A stretch of 64,000 bases of DNA from Marinomonas algicola (lineage in GTDB: Bacteria; Pseudomonadota; Gammaproteobacteria; Pseudomonadales; Marinomonadaceae): NCBI RefSeq assembly GCF_014805825.1, contig NZ_CP061941.1, forward strand, positions 1,674,001 through 1,738,000. The letters are read 5' to 3'. Of this stretch, positions 15,371 through 23,868 are shown one piece after another (the first letter of the stretch is position 1; every line of letters starts with the position of its first letter). The position numbers and the translations under genes were made by a program. Below the pieces are notes generated by a model. That model did not search any database. It worked only from the letters and a program-made list of their open reading frames with translations, and had not been told where the DNA came from.

Positions 15371-17150
15371 TTGTTAAACTTCCTTGTTTATAGGTAACGA
15401 GTTCAGTTCTTTTATTGAAAACTTGCTGGCTATCCAGTGATAAAATCCCAGTGCTCCCAGACATTTTTGCATTGGATACTTGTTGAAAAACCGTAAATCG
15501 GTTTGCAAGTAAATGAGCATCTTGTCCGAGTGATTTAAGTCGCTTTATAAAAATTGAGTCATTTGACTTAAAAAGGTTGTCATTAGGATTTTCTTTAAGA
15601 ATTGAGGGCAGTTCATTAAAAATGATGCGCTCAATATCCTCCCTTTTTGTTAGCTCACTAAGTTGTTTGTTGTTAATAGTGCTGGTTGATAGCAGTGGTA
15701 TGTCTGAGGCAAAGTAAAAATCTAAAAGGGGTCTGATTTGTTTAGCGTCATCTAAGCGACCGACAAAAAAAATGTAATCCAAGTCTTGTCTTGAGCGCTC
15801 AGTAGATGTTACGTCTTCAGAAAGCGTGGTTTCTAGCCATTTTTTGCGTTTCTGGCTTTCAGTAACTAGCAGTAATTTTTTAATGGTGTCTTGTCTGCTT
15901 TTTGGGGCGTTCTCGTAACTAAGTTGTGTAAGCAGTTCCACATCATTGCTTTCTGCAAGGGATTTGAAATCATCGGCTTGTCTAAGTGCCCAGGTTTCTT
16001 CTGTGCTGATGATAGCGGCTGTTTTAGCTCCTTCGTTTTGTGCGAAGCGAATCAACTCGATTATTTCATCTCTAGCGTCAAGAGAAAAGTGAAATAGGTT
16101 TGGTTTTAAGTTTTGAAAATCCAGTCGGTTGAGTGCAATGACCGGTTTTTCCAATTCTAAATAGGATAACTCTGCTAAATGTTGTTTTTCAAGTGGGCCA
16201 ATGATGATGTCAGGGTTGTGTAGGTTGGCATTGCTAAGCGCTATCGCCATGGAGTCTACTGTTGTTGTGTCTATGAGGTGGAGCTCGGCTCTAGGTTGCG
16301 GTTGATTGTAATAAGCGTACAGAAAGCCATCAAGAATAGCGCGAGATGCATTGCTTAGCTTACCTGTAAGTGGCAGAAGGAGGGCGATACTTTTTGGTGC
16401 TAGTTCGTCAATGCTTGATAAGACTAGAAAGTCTTTTGGTGGTGTGATAGCGGCTGGGTGAAAGGGGTTTTGTTGTTGCCATAGTGTGAATTGGTTAAGT
16501 TGTTTTGCTGTGGTCGAGGCGTTGTGTCTCAGAATAGAGCTAATAAACAGCCAACCATTTAAAATCGAATCGTTACTGTTTTGAAGGTATGTTATTTCTG
16601 AGTCGGTTAAGTTTTGTACATTAGACCAAAGTTGCTGTTGATTGGCGTTTATTTCTTCTAGAGGTAAGGATAGATTTAATTTTAGTCGCTCTTTCGTTGC
16701 GGCTGGCCAGTTTTCTAAACCCTCAAGAGATTCACTTCTCAGTAAACTTATTTTATTTGTATTGCTTGGATGGTTGGCTATCGGAAATCTTTTCGCTTTA
16801 GATAAATAGCTCAGGGCGTTAAGGGCTCTGTCTTGTAAGTTACTAACCGAGGCGGCAAGAAGTAAACCATCAAAGGTTGAAGTGGTGTTTAGATTGATTA
16901 CATTATCTTTAAGTATTTGATGGGCAATAATGTAGTTGCCTTCTTCTACTGCAACTTGAGCGGCTCTGAGAAAGTAATTTGCTGCAATGTCTTGATTGTT
17001 GCTGGATTGCGCAAGAGAAATTAGGGTATCAAATGAAGTTTGTTCTTCTGCTGTCGTAGCTTGATGTGTGGGCGTGGTTTTTTGCTGAACTTCAATGGCG
17101 TTGCAGGCGCTTAACAATACAGCGAATAAAGATAGTGTTATGATGCGCAT
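15330..17150 (-). CDS. lpoA: LpoA, outer-membrane lipoprotein activator of PBP1a
   Basis: A 606-residue lipoprotein: signal with lipobox LLSAC (Cys16), an N-terminal helical TPR-like domain (about 30-230), and a C-terminal periplasmic-binding-protein-like domain that begins SIALLLPLTGKLSNASRAILDGF (about 255-590). LpoA spans the periplasm from the outer membrane to stimulate the transpeptidase of PBP1a. It is divergent from rsmI with 41 nt between the starts, as in E. coli. Confidence 0.93.
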   Translation of the reverse strand: MRIITLSLFAVLLSACNAIEVQQKTTPTHQATTAEEQTSFDTLISLAQSSNNQDIAANYFLRAAQVAVEEGNYIIAHQILKDNVINLNTTSTFDGLLLAASVSNLQDRALNALSYLSKAKRFPIANHPSNTNKISLLRSESLEGLENWPAATKERLKLNLSLPLEEINANQQQLWSNVQNLTDSEITYLQNSNDSILNGWLFISSILRHNASTTAKQLNQFTLWQQQNPFHPAAITPPKDFLVLSSIDELAPKSIALLLPLTGKLSNASRAILDGFLYAYYNQPQPRAELHLIDTTTVDSMAIALSNANLHNPDIIIGPLEKQHLAELSYLELEKPVIALNRLDFQNLKPNLFHFSLDARDEIIELIRFAQNEGAKTAAIISTEETWALRQADDFKSLAESNDVELLTQLSYENAPKSRQDTIKKLLLVTESQKRKKWLETTLSEDVTSTERSRQDLDYIFFVGRLDDAKQIRPLLDFYFASDIPLLSTSTINNKQLSELTKREDIERIIFNELPSILKENPNDNLFKSNDSIFIKRLKSLGQDAHLLANRFTVFQQVSNAKMSGSTGILSLDSQQVFNKRTELVTYKQGSLTNVMETKPGELTSP

Positions 17151-17191
17151 GGTTAAAAACTCATATTCTGTAAAAATGACAAAGAGACATT

Positions 17192-18052
17192 ATGGTATCA
17201 CATAGTTCGGATGAAGCGAGAGGTGCTCTATACATTGTTGCCACTCCTATAGGGAATCTAGAAGATTTTAGTGTGCGTGCAATCAACACTTTAAAGAAAG
17301 TTGACTATATTGCGGCGGAAGATACACGCCATACAAAGCGGTTATTAAATCATTTTGATATAGATACCAGACTGTTCTCTTTACATGATCATAACGAAAG
17401 GGATAAGGCATCCTACATTGCTGAGTTACTTTCTCAAGGTGTTTCTGTGGCGCTGGTTTCTGATGCCGGTACGCCATTGATTTCAGACCCTGGATACCAC
17501 GTAGTAAGTCATTTGCGCAATGAAGGGTTTACTGTTGTTCCTGTTCCTGGGGCTTCTGCTTTAATTGCGGCCTTATGTGCATCGGGTTTGCCGACGGATC
17601 AATTTTACTTTGCAGGTTTTTTGCCTGCTAAAACGAAATCTAGAAAGGAAGTGATGGCTTCTTGGAAAACACAGCCTGGTACTGTTGTGTTCTATGAATC
17701 TACACACCGAATTATGGAATCAATGAAGGATTTGGCTGAGGTGTTTGGGTCGTCTGCTAAGTTGGTTTTAGCGAGAGAGATTACGAAAACGTTTGAAACA
17801 TTCCTTTCTGGTTCAGCAGATGAAATATTACAACGTTTTTCTGATGATGCAAACCAGCTGAAGGGTGAATTTGTCGTGATGTTAGATCATCGAGAAGAGT
17901 CTGATAGTGAGTCAGAAGAGTTGGAAAATCGTCGAATATTGTCCATACTTTTAGAGGATCTTCCTGTTAAGCAAGCGGCTCAATTGGCTGCAAAAATTAC
18001 AGGGCATAAAAAAAATGCACTTTATCAAATCGCATTAGAATTGCAGTCGTAA
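17192..18052 (+). CDS. rsmI: RsmI, 16S rRNA 2'-O-methyltransferase (C1402)
   Basis: A 286-residue SAM-dependent tetrapyrrole-methylase-fold enzyme. Signatures are YIVATPIGNLED, AEDTRHTKRLL, SDAGTPLISDPG and GFLPAKTKSRK. It adds the ribose methyl to C1402 of 16S rRNA in the decoding centre; the base methyl on the same nucleotide is added by RsmH, which is at 47516 here. No closely following cotranscribed gene: rhlE starts 31 nt downstream and may be in the same transcript. Confidence 0.97.
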   Translation: MVSHSSDEARGALYIVATPIGNLEDFSVRAINTLKKVDYIAAEDTRHTKRLLNHFDIDTRLFSLHDHNERDKASYIAELLSQGVSVALVSDAGTPLISDPGYHVVSHLRNEGFTVVPVPGASALIAALCASGLPTDQFYFAGFLPAKTKSRKEVMASWKTQPGTVVFYESTHRIMESMKDLAEVFGSSAKLVLAREITKTFETFLSGSADEILQRFSDDANQLKGEFVVMLDHREESDSESEELENRRILSILLEDLPVKQAAQLAAKITGHKKNALYQIALELQS

Positions 18053-18083
18053 CCTTTTTAACTATTGTTTAGTGAATGTATTT

Positions 18084-19346
18084 ATGAGTTTTGAATCTCT
18101 TGGTCTGCACGCATTGTTGCAAAAAACCGTTGATAATTTAGAGTATAAGCAGGCAACCCCAGTACAAAATCAAGCCATCCCCTCTATTTTGAATGGTCAT
18201 GATGTTGTGGCAGGGGCTCAAACGGGCACAGGTAAAACCGCAGCATTTGTCCTGCCAATTTTGCACAGGTTGCTTAATGCCGATGCTGAGTCTATGGGTG
18301 AATTAAATAAGGTGCCTGATGTTCCAAAGATTAAGGCATTGATATTGACCCCCACTCGCGAGTTGGCACAGCAGGTTTATAAAAGCTGTATAACTTATAG
18401 CAAAGAAACGAACATACGATCGGTCGTGGCTTATGGTGGGGCCAGTATTAATACTCAGATCGCTGAGCTTAAGGAGGGGGCGGATATATTAGTAGCAACA
18501 CCTGGTCGATTGTTAGAGCTAACGTTCAAGAAGTTGGTTGACCTTAGAGAGATAAGTGTTTTGGTATTTGATGAGGCTGATCGAATGCTGGATATGGGGT
18601 TTATGGCTGAGGTGAGTCGAATACTAAAGCGCTTGCCAGAAAAAAAACAGACATTGCTTTTTTCGGCCACTTTTAATGATGAGGTTTACGCGCTAAGTAA
18701 GTCTCTGATGTCATCGCCAGTTTATATTGAAGTGGGAGAAAGAAATCAAGCCGCCACAAAGGTGGATCAGGTAGTTTATGCTATTGATTCAGGTCGTAAA
18801 AGAGCGTTTGTCTCGTATTTAATTGGTTCGAAGAATTGGCAACAAGTACTTGTCTTTACTCGTACTAAACAAGGTGCGGATGATCTGGCAAAAGAAATGA
18901 ATAAAGATGGTCTTGAGGCGCAGTCTATTCATGGGGATAAATCTCAAGGTGCTAGAGATAGGGTGTTAAGCGATTTCAAAGCCGGTCGTTTAAGGGCGCT
19001 TGTGGCTACCGATGTAGCGGCTCGTGGTCTTGATATTCCTAGTTTGGAGCAAGTTATTAATTTTGAATTACCATATAATGCTGAGGATTATATCCATCGT
19101 ATTGGTCGTACAGGAAGGGCGGGTAAGGCGGGTTTAGCTATCAGTTTGGTGTCAGCAAAAGAGCAATACTTATTAAAAGACGTTGAAGAACAAATGGGTG
19201 AAACTATAGTGCAGCAATGGTATCCAGGTTTTGAGCCTGATTTAAATGCAGACGAAGTTTCTTCGAAAAAGCATCGTAGTGGTAACTCGAAGAAGAGGGC
19301 AAGGGATAAGGCGATTCAGTCCTCTAAACGGAAAAGCAGAAAGTAA
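18084..19346 (+). CDS. rhlE: DEAD-box ATP-dependent RNA helicase, RhlE type
   Basis: A 420-residue helicase with all DEAD motifs: Q-motif (ATPVQNQAIP), AQTGTGKT (I), PTRELAQQ (Ia), DEAD (II), SAT (III), ARGLDIP (V) and HRIGRTGRAG (VI). A short, strongly basic tail rich in Lys/Arg/Ser closes the protein. The MSFESLGL start resembles RhlE, so the ATG at 18084 is preferred to the GTG 12 nt upstream. RhlE helicases act in ribosome assembly and RNA turnover; assignment among RhlE paralogues is less certain than the helicase call. Confidence 0.9.
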   Translation: MSFESLGLHALLQKTVDNLEYKQATPVQNQAIPSILNGHDVVAGAQTGTGKTAAFVLPILHRLLNADAESMGELNKVPDVPKIKALILTPTRELAQQVYKSCITYSKETNIRSVVAYGGASINTQIAELKEGADILVATPGRLLELTFKKLVDLREISVLVFDEADRMLDMGFMAEVSRILKRLPEKKQTLLFSATFNDEVYALSKSLMSSPVYIEVGERNQAATKVDQVVYAIDSGRKRAFVSYLIGSKNWQQVLVFTRTKQGADDLAKEMNKDGLEAQSIHGDKSQGARDRVLSDFKAGRLRALVATDVAARGLDIPSLEQVINFELPYNAEDYIHRIGRTGRAGKAGLAISLVSAKEQYLLKDVEEQMGETIVQQWYPGFEPDLNADEVSSKKHRSGNSKKRARDKAIQSSKRKSRK

Positions 19347-19418
19347 ATTCAGTTTTTAATGCGATTACCTTCTGACCTAGAGGGTAAATATAATTTTATT
19401 TCCTATTGAGAAGATATA

Positions 19419-19901
19419 ATGACGAACAATGATGTACTGCGAAAAGTGCGTTTTATTTTTGACTTTAACGATGAAAAAATGATTAAGCTTTTTGCGCTTG
19501 GAGGGCGAGAGGTTTCTAGGGCTGAAGTAAGCGATTGGTTGAAACAAGACGATCATGAAAACTTTAAAGAATGTGAGGATGTTGCTTTGGCGAGTTTTCT
19601 AAATGGCTTAATCGTCGATAAAAGGGGGGCTAAGGAGGACGGCGCGATCGTTGAGGCAGAGCCGCGTTTAACAAACAATCAAATTTTTGCAAAATTGAAA
19701 ATCGCTCTAAATTTAAAGGCTGAAGATATTTTAGAGTTAATTGAAATGGCGAATTTCAAGATTAGCCGTCATGAACTGAGCGCTTTTTTCAGAAGACCGA
19801 CCCATAAGCACTATCGTGAATGTAAAAATCAAGTGTTGAGACAGTTTTTGCAAGGGCTACAATTGAAGTTGCGCCCTGATGTATTAAATAACGAAAAGTA
19901 A
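19419..19901 (+). CDS. yehS: YehS-like DUF1456 protein
   Basis: A 160-residue protein made of two repeats of about 65 residues, each opening with a TNNDVLRKVRF / TNNQIFAKLKI-type segment and ending FLNGL / FLQGL. This duplication defines DUF1456 (YehS in E. coli). The function is unknown; the helical repeats contain many charged residues and no catalytic motif. A TATAAT at 19389-19394 lies 24 nt before the ATG and may be its own promoter. rluF follows after 21 nt. Confidence 0.88.
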   Translation: MTNNDVLRKVRFIFDFNDEKMIKLFALGGREVSRAEVSDWLKQDDHENFKECEDVALASFLNGLIVDKRGAKEDGAIVEAEPRLTNNQIFAKLKIALNLKAEDILELIEMANFKISRHELSAFFRRPTHKHYRECKNQVLRQFLQGLQLKLRPDVLNNEK

Positions 19902-19922
19902 AAACGTACTTAAGGTGAAAAT

Positions 19923-20666
19923 GTGACTGAGACATCAGCAACCCGTTTAAATAAGTTTATTAGTGAATCTGGTTTTTGCTCACGACGAGAGGCTGATAAA
20001 CTTATTGAGCAAAAACGTGTAAGAATTAATGGTCGTGTGCCTGAGTTGGGGACAAAGGTGCTTTCAGGGGATGAGGTGAGTGTGGATGGCAAACAGATTA
20101 CCCCTTCATCCAGCAATAAGTCGGACCGCACTTATATAGCGTACAATAAACCTGTTGGTATTACCTGTACTACGGAAAAGCACGTTAGAGGAAATATTGT
20201 TGATGCAATTGGTCATAAGGAGAGGATATTTCCAATAGGGCGTCTTGATAAACCTTCAGAGGGATTACTCTTTTTAACCAGCGATGGTGACATTGTTAAC
20301 AAAATTTTGCGAGCGGGCAATAACCATGAGAAAGAATACCTTGTGACAGTTGATAAACCTTTTGGCGATCGTTTTGTTAAAAGAATGTCTCAAGGTGTTC
20401 CTATCTTAGATACAGTGACTAAGCCCTGTGTTGTGGTGCCTCAAAGTCGTACTATGTTTAAGATCGTGTTGACCCAGGGCTTAAATAGGCAAATACGCCG
20501 TATGTGTGAATATCTCGGCTACGATGTGGTTAGGTTAAAAAGAACTCGAATCATGAATGTTCGTCTTGGAGGGTTGAAGCCAGGCGAGTGGCGTGATTTG
20601 ACAGACGAAGAAATGCAGCAAATTAATAGTGCTGTTAGAAATTCTAAGAAAACAGCTGACGCATAA
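19923..20666 (+). CDS. rluF: RluF-type 23S rRNA pseudouridine synthase
   Basis: 247 residues: an N-terminal S4 RNA-binding domain (TRLNKFISESGFCSRREAD) and an RsuA-type catalytic domain with the Asp motif PIGRLDKPSEGLLFLT. The closest remembered family member is RluF, which modifies U2604 of 23S rRNA and also tRNA-Tyr, because of KILRAGNNHEKEYLVTVDK and QGLNRQIRRMCEYLGY. GTG start at 19923 with AAGGTG upstream. It lacks the long basic C-terminal tail of E. coli RluF. Confidence 0.9.
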   Translation: MTETSATRLNKFISESGFCSRREADKLIEQKRVRINGRVPELGTKVLSGDEVSVDGKQITPSSSNKSDRTYIAYNKPVGITCTTEKHVRGNIVDAIGHKERIFPIGRLDKPSEGLLFLTSDGDIVNKILRAGNNHEKEYLVTVDKPFGDRFVKRMSQGVPILDTVTKPCVVVPQSRTMFKIVLTQGLNRQIRRMCEYLGYDVVRLKRTRIMNVRLGGLKPGEWRDLTDEEMQQINSAVRNSKKTADA

Positions 20667-20697
20667 GGGTTTGGGTTATTGTATTTGAGGGAGGGTT

Positions 20698-20868
20698 CTA
20701 TTCAATCGCTATGGCTCCCTCATTTGTTATGTCATCTTGTTGTGTGGGTAAAGTGGTGATTCTGTCTGCTTTAGCTATGTACTTAGTTTTGCTCTTGGGT
20801 AAGTTTTTTTCGTTGGCTTTTTTGGATTTCTTAGTCAATATCTGTTTGATTTTTTTTCGACGATTCAT
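20698..20868 (-). CDS. Small DUF2986-like protein
   Basis: A 56-residue, very basic protein starting MNRRKKIKQILTKKSKKANEKN, which fits the DUF2986 family of small proteins in marine gammaproteobacteria; the function is unknown. The ATG at 20868 follows a GAGAA ribosome site. A longer frame from 20925 is rejected because its start lies inside the terminator of the upstream tRNA gene. Expression therefore needs read-through of that terminator or a promoter in the 40-nt leader. The stop codon sits inside a GAGGGAG/CTCCCTC inverted repeat (20687-20721). Confidence 0.65.
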   Translation of the reverse strand: MNRRKKIKQILTKKSKKANEKNLPKSKTKYIAKADRITTLPTQQDDITNEGAIAIE

Positions 20869-20906
20869 AAATGTTCTCAAATATCGCAATGTGATTTTAT
20901 TTAAAG

Positions 20907-20938
20907 AAAAAAAAACCTGATCCAAGGATCAGGTTTTT
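20907..20938 (-). terminator. Terminator of tRNA-Leu (possibly bidirectional)
   Basis: AAAAACCTGATCC (20911-20923) and GGATCAGGTTTTT (20926-20938) are perfectly complementary. Read on the minus strand the stem is followed by a run of nine T, directly after the tRNA. On the plus strand there are five T, so it could also stop transcripts from rluF. Confidence 0.85.
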
Positions 20939-20943
20939 AATGT

Positions 20944-21029
20944 TGGTACCAGTGGGCGGACTCGAACCGCCACGCTTATTAGGCAACGGATTTTGAATCC
21001 GTCGTGTCTACCAATTCCACCACACTGGC
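20944..21029 (-). tRNA. tRNA-Leu, anticodon CAA
   Basis: The minus strand folds as a class II tRNA of 86 nt including an encoded CCA. Acceptor GCCAGTG pairs with CACTGGT (one G-U), the anticodon stem ACGGA/TCCGT carries the loop TTCAAAA with anticodon CAA, the long variable arm is present, and the T arm is GGCGG-TTCGAGT-CCGCC. It reads UUG codons. Confidence 0.96.
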
Positions 21030-21045
21030 TTGAAACGTGCGAAGT

Positions 21046-21073
21046 ATTATGCGTATTTTTATTATATTGTCAA
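21046..21073 (-). promoter_or_regulatory. Sigma-70 promoter of tRNA-Leu
   Basis: On the minus strand TTGACA (21073-21068) and CATAAT (21051-21046) are separated by 16 nt and end 16 nt before the mature tRNA. The -35 is a perfect match and the -10 has one mismatch. Confidence 0.75.
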
Positions 21074-21182
21074 TTTTTTTATTGCTAATGTGGATTTTTT
21101 TTTAGATAAGTCCCAATTCGTACCTTTTTACTTAATTTTTCGATAGAATGCTGGGTCTTTTTTTTATGAGTGCTATTCGAAT

Positions 21183-22244
21183 ATGCGAGTTTCCGATTAT
21201 AGGTTTGATTTACCGGATTCCTTAATTGCGCGCTATCCTACTGAGGTGCGTACATCCAGTCGCCTACTTCAATTAAATGGTATGACGGGTGAATTGAGTC
21301 ATCGTTCCTTCGGGCAAATTCTTGATCTGGTTAGGCCGGGCGATTTGATGGTGTTTAATAACACTAGAGTAATTGCAGCTCGTGTTTTTGGGCAAAAAGC
21401 ATCTGGTGGAAAATTGGAAATATTGGTTGAGCGCTTGTTAACGCCTTTTGAAATCTTAGCCCATGTTCGATCCAGTAAATCACCTAAGGAAGGCAGTGAC
21501 ATTCTTCTCGGTACGGATAAGAGCGAATCTATTCCTGTAAAAATGTTAGGTCGTCAAGGCGCCTTGTTTCATCTTAAGTTCGATGAGCCAGTGCTTGACG
21601 TGCTTGATAGGGTTGGTCATATGCCGTTACCACCTTATATTGAAAGGCCAGATGAAGAGTTTGATAAAGAAAGGTATCAAACTGTTTATAATGCAAAGCC
21701 TGGAGCCGTTGCGGCTCCAACAGCAGGGCTTCATTTTGATGATGAAATTTTGCAGAAGTTAAGAGATAAAGGGGTTAATATTGCTTTTGTTACATTGCAT
21801 GTTGGCGCTGGAACGTTTCAGCCAGTGAAGGTGGAAGACGTAGAAGATCACCAAATGCACGCGGAGTACATAGAGGTAGATCAGGAAGTTGTTGATTTAG
21901 TTACGAAAACTAAATCTTCTGGCGGTCGAGTTATTGCGGTTGGTACAACCAGTGTTCGTAGTTTAGAGTCGGCAAGTCAATCTGGAACTTTGCAGGCTAT
22001 GACGGGTGATACAAGTATTTTTATTTATCCTGGATATAAATTCAAAACAGTAGATGCCATGGTGACAAACTTTCATCTACCTGAGTCAACTTTGATTATG
22101 TTGATTAGTGCATTTGCGGGTTATGCTGAAGTTATGCAAGCGTATTCGGCCGCTATTGAAGAGAAATATCGTTTTTTTAGTTATGGCGATGCCATGTTTA
22201 TTACCCGGAACCCTGAGGCTTTTGGGCCGGAGAGTGAGGAATGA
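21183..22244 (+). CDS. queA: QueA, S-adenosylmethionine:tRNA ribosyltransferase-isomerase
   Basis: 353 residues. QueA transfers the ribosyl part of SAM to preQ1 in tRNA, giving epoxyqueuosine. Signatures include RYPTEVRTSSRLL, FNNTRVIAARVFG, AAPTAGLHF and VTLHVGAGTFQPV, and the C-terminal TNFHLPESTLIMLISAFAG. A TAGAAT -10-like box sits at 21144-21149, about 34 nt before the ATG. It overlaps tgt or nearly so, forming the usual queA-tgt-yajC-secDF order. Confidence 0.97.
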   Translation: MRVSDYRFDLPDSLIARYPTEVRTSSRLLQLNGMTGELSHRSFGQILDLVRPGDLMVFNNTRVIAARVFGQKASGGKLEILVERLLTPFEILAHVRSSKSPKEGSDILLGTDKSESIPVKMLGRQGALFHLKFDEPVLDVLDRVGHMPLPPYIERPDEEFDKERYQTVYNAKPGAVAAPTAGLHFDDEILQKLRDKGVNIAFVTLHVGAGTFQPVKVEDVEDHQMHAEYIEVDQEVVDLVTKTKSSGGRVIAVGTTSVRSLESASQSGTLQAMTGDTSIFIYPGYKFKTVDAMVTNFHLPESTLIMLISAFAGYAEVMQAYSAAIEEKYRFFSYGDAMFITRNPEAFGPESEE

Positions 22245-22249
22245 GTTTG

Positions 22250-23395
22250 ATGAGTGAAAAGCGCCCTGAGTGTTTTATGGAATTCGAAGTGTCAGCGAAA
22301 TCGGGTAAAGCGCGTCGCGCAACACTGCGTTTTCCTCGAGGTAATGTGGAAACGCCTGCGTTTATGCCCGTTGGAACGTATGGTACGGTGAAAGGAATGC
22401 TAACTAAAGATATTGAAGAAATTGGTGCGGATATCATTCTTGGCAATACGTTCCATCTTTGGTTGAGACCAGGGACTGATGTTATTAAAGCGCACGGTGA
22501 TTTGCATGACTTTACTCAGTGGAAAAAACCTATATTGACGGATTCTGGTGGTTTTCAGGTATTCTCTTTGGGGGATATGAGAAAAATTACGGAGGAGGGT
22601 GTAAGTTTCCAATCTCCAATAAATGGATCAAAGGTCTTTTTGAGTCCGGAAATATCGATGCAAGTACAAAGAGATCTTGGTTCGGATATCGTAATGATTT
22701 TTGATGAATGTACCCCCTACCCAGCGACAGAACAAAGGGCGGCTGAGTCAATGAGGATGAGCCTTCGTTGGGCTGAGCGCTCTAAGAAAGAGCATGGTGA
22801 CAGCCCTGCTGCTTTATTCGGCATCATTCAAGGGAGTATGTATGATACGCTAAGAGATGAGTCTCTAGAGGGGTTGGTCGGTATTGGTTTTGATGGTTAT
22901 GCAATCGGTGGCTTATCTGTTGGCGAGCCAAAAGATGAGATGATGAGCGTTCTCGATTATATTACACCAAAAATGCCAGAGGATAAGCCTAGGTATTTAA
23001 TGGGTGTGGGAAAACCGGAAGATTTGGTTGAGGGTGTGAGGAGGGGGGTAGATATGTTTGATTGTGTCATGCCAACTCGTAATGCTCGTAATGGGCATTT
23101 ATTCACTTCCGTAGGCGTTGTTAAGATTCGAAATGCAAAACATCGGCATGATACGGCTCCTTTAGATAATGAATGTGATTGTTATACTTGTAAAAACTTT
23201 TCTCGGTCATATCTACATCATTTGGATAAGTGTCAAGAAATGGTTGGTGCTCAATTAAATACCATACATAATCTGCGTTATTATCAAAATCTTATGTCTG
23301 GATTGCGTAAAGCGCTCGATGAGGGTAGATTTGACGCGTTTGTTGATGAGTTCTATGCCAAGCGTGGGTTAGATACGCCTGCTTTGGTAGGGTAA
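22250..23395 (+). CDS. tgt: Tgt, queuine/preQ1 tRNA-guanine transglycosylase
   Basis: About 381 residues. The enzyme exchanges G34 of GUN-anticodon tRNAs for preQ1. It shows DSGGFQVFSLG with the general acid/base Asp, FDCVMPTRNARNG with the nucleophile Asp, and the zinc site CDCYTC followed by HH in YLHHLDKC. Three in-frame starts exist (22241, 22250, 22277). 22250 is chosen because GAGGA lies 9 nt upstream; 22277 aligns best with the E. coli N terminus, so the start is uncertain. Confidence 0.97.
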   Translation: MSEKRPECFMEFEVSAKSGKARRATLRFPRGNVETPAFMPVGTYGTVKGMLTKDIEEIGADIILGNTFHLWLRPGTDVIKAHGDLHDFTQWKKPILTDSGGFQVFSLGDMRKITEEGVSFQSPINGSKVFLSPEISMQVQRDLGSDIVMIFDECTPYPATEQRAAESMRMSLRWAERSKKEHGDSPAALFGIIQGSMYDTLRDESLEGLVGIGFDGYAIGGLSVGEPKDEMMSVLDYITPKMPEDKPRYLMGVGKPEDLVEGVRRGVDMFDCVMPTRNARNGHLFTSVGVVKIRNAKHRHDTAPLDNECDCYTCKNFSRSYLHHLDKCQEMVGAQLNTIHNLRYYQNLMSGLRKALDEGRFDAFVDEFYAKRGLDTPALVG

Positions 23396-23466
23396 AGACT
23401 TCAGTAATGTGAAGGGTCGTAATTACGCGGCCATTAATAATGTTTAAATAATTGGAGAATGTAAAG

Positions 23467-23793
23467 ATGATCGCATTGATCTCACCGGCTTATGCTGAAG
23501 GTGGCGCACCTGCAGATGCTGGTATTTTTAATATTGTATTGCTAGTTGGTTTTGTTATTATTTTTTATTTTTTAATGTGGCGCCCACAAGCAAAGCGTGC
23601 AAAAGAGCATAAAAACTTGCTGTCTACATTGGCGAAAGGTACAGAAGTGGTAACAAATGGCGGCGTTCTTGGAAAAGTGACGCGTGTTGATGATAATTAT
23701 GTTGCCCTTGAAGTATCTGACGGTGTCGAGCTTAAGTTTCAAAAAGCAGCCGTCGCTGCAGTGTTACCTAAAGGAACGCTGAAATCTATCTAG
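23467..23793 (+). CDS. yajC: YajC, SecDF-associated membrane protein
   Basis: 108 residues with one membrane helix (about 20-38, IVLLVGFVIIFYFLMW) followed by RPQAKRAKEHKNLLSTLAKGTEVVT, the standard YajC signature. It forms the SecDF-YajC subcomplex attached to SecYEG and YidC. The ATG at 23467 is preferred over the TTG at 23452 because GGAG lies between the two. An intrinsic terminator follows directly, separating it from secD. Confidence 0.96.
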   Translation: MIALISPAYAEGGAPADAGIFNIVLLVGFVIIFYFLMWRPQAKRAKEHKNLLSTLAKGTEVVTNGGVLGKVTRVDDNYVALEVSDGVELKFQKAAVAAVLPKGTLKSI

Positions 23794-23800
23794 TCCTTCT

Positions 23801-23830
23801 AAGCGCCTTCATAACGAAGGCGCTTTTTTT
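23801..23830 (+). terminator. Intrinsic terminator between yajC and secD
   Basis: AAGCGCCTTC (23801-23810) pairs perfectly with GAAGGCGCTT (23816-23825) around ATAAC and is followed by a T run ending at 23830. It lies inside an otherwise continuous queA-tgt-yajC-secD-secF order and only 38 nt before secD. Confidence 0.88.
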
Positions 23831-23868
23831 ATGTTTCTTATTTTCTCTTTAGGTGTAAAGGAATTTTT

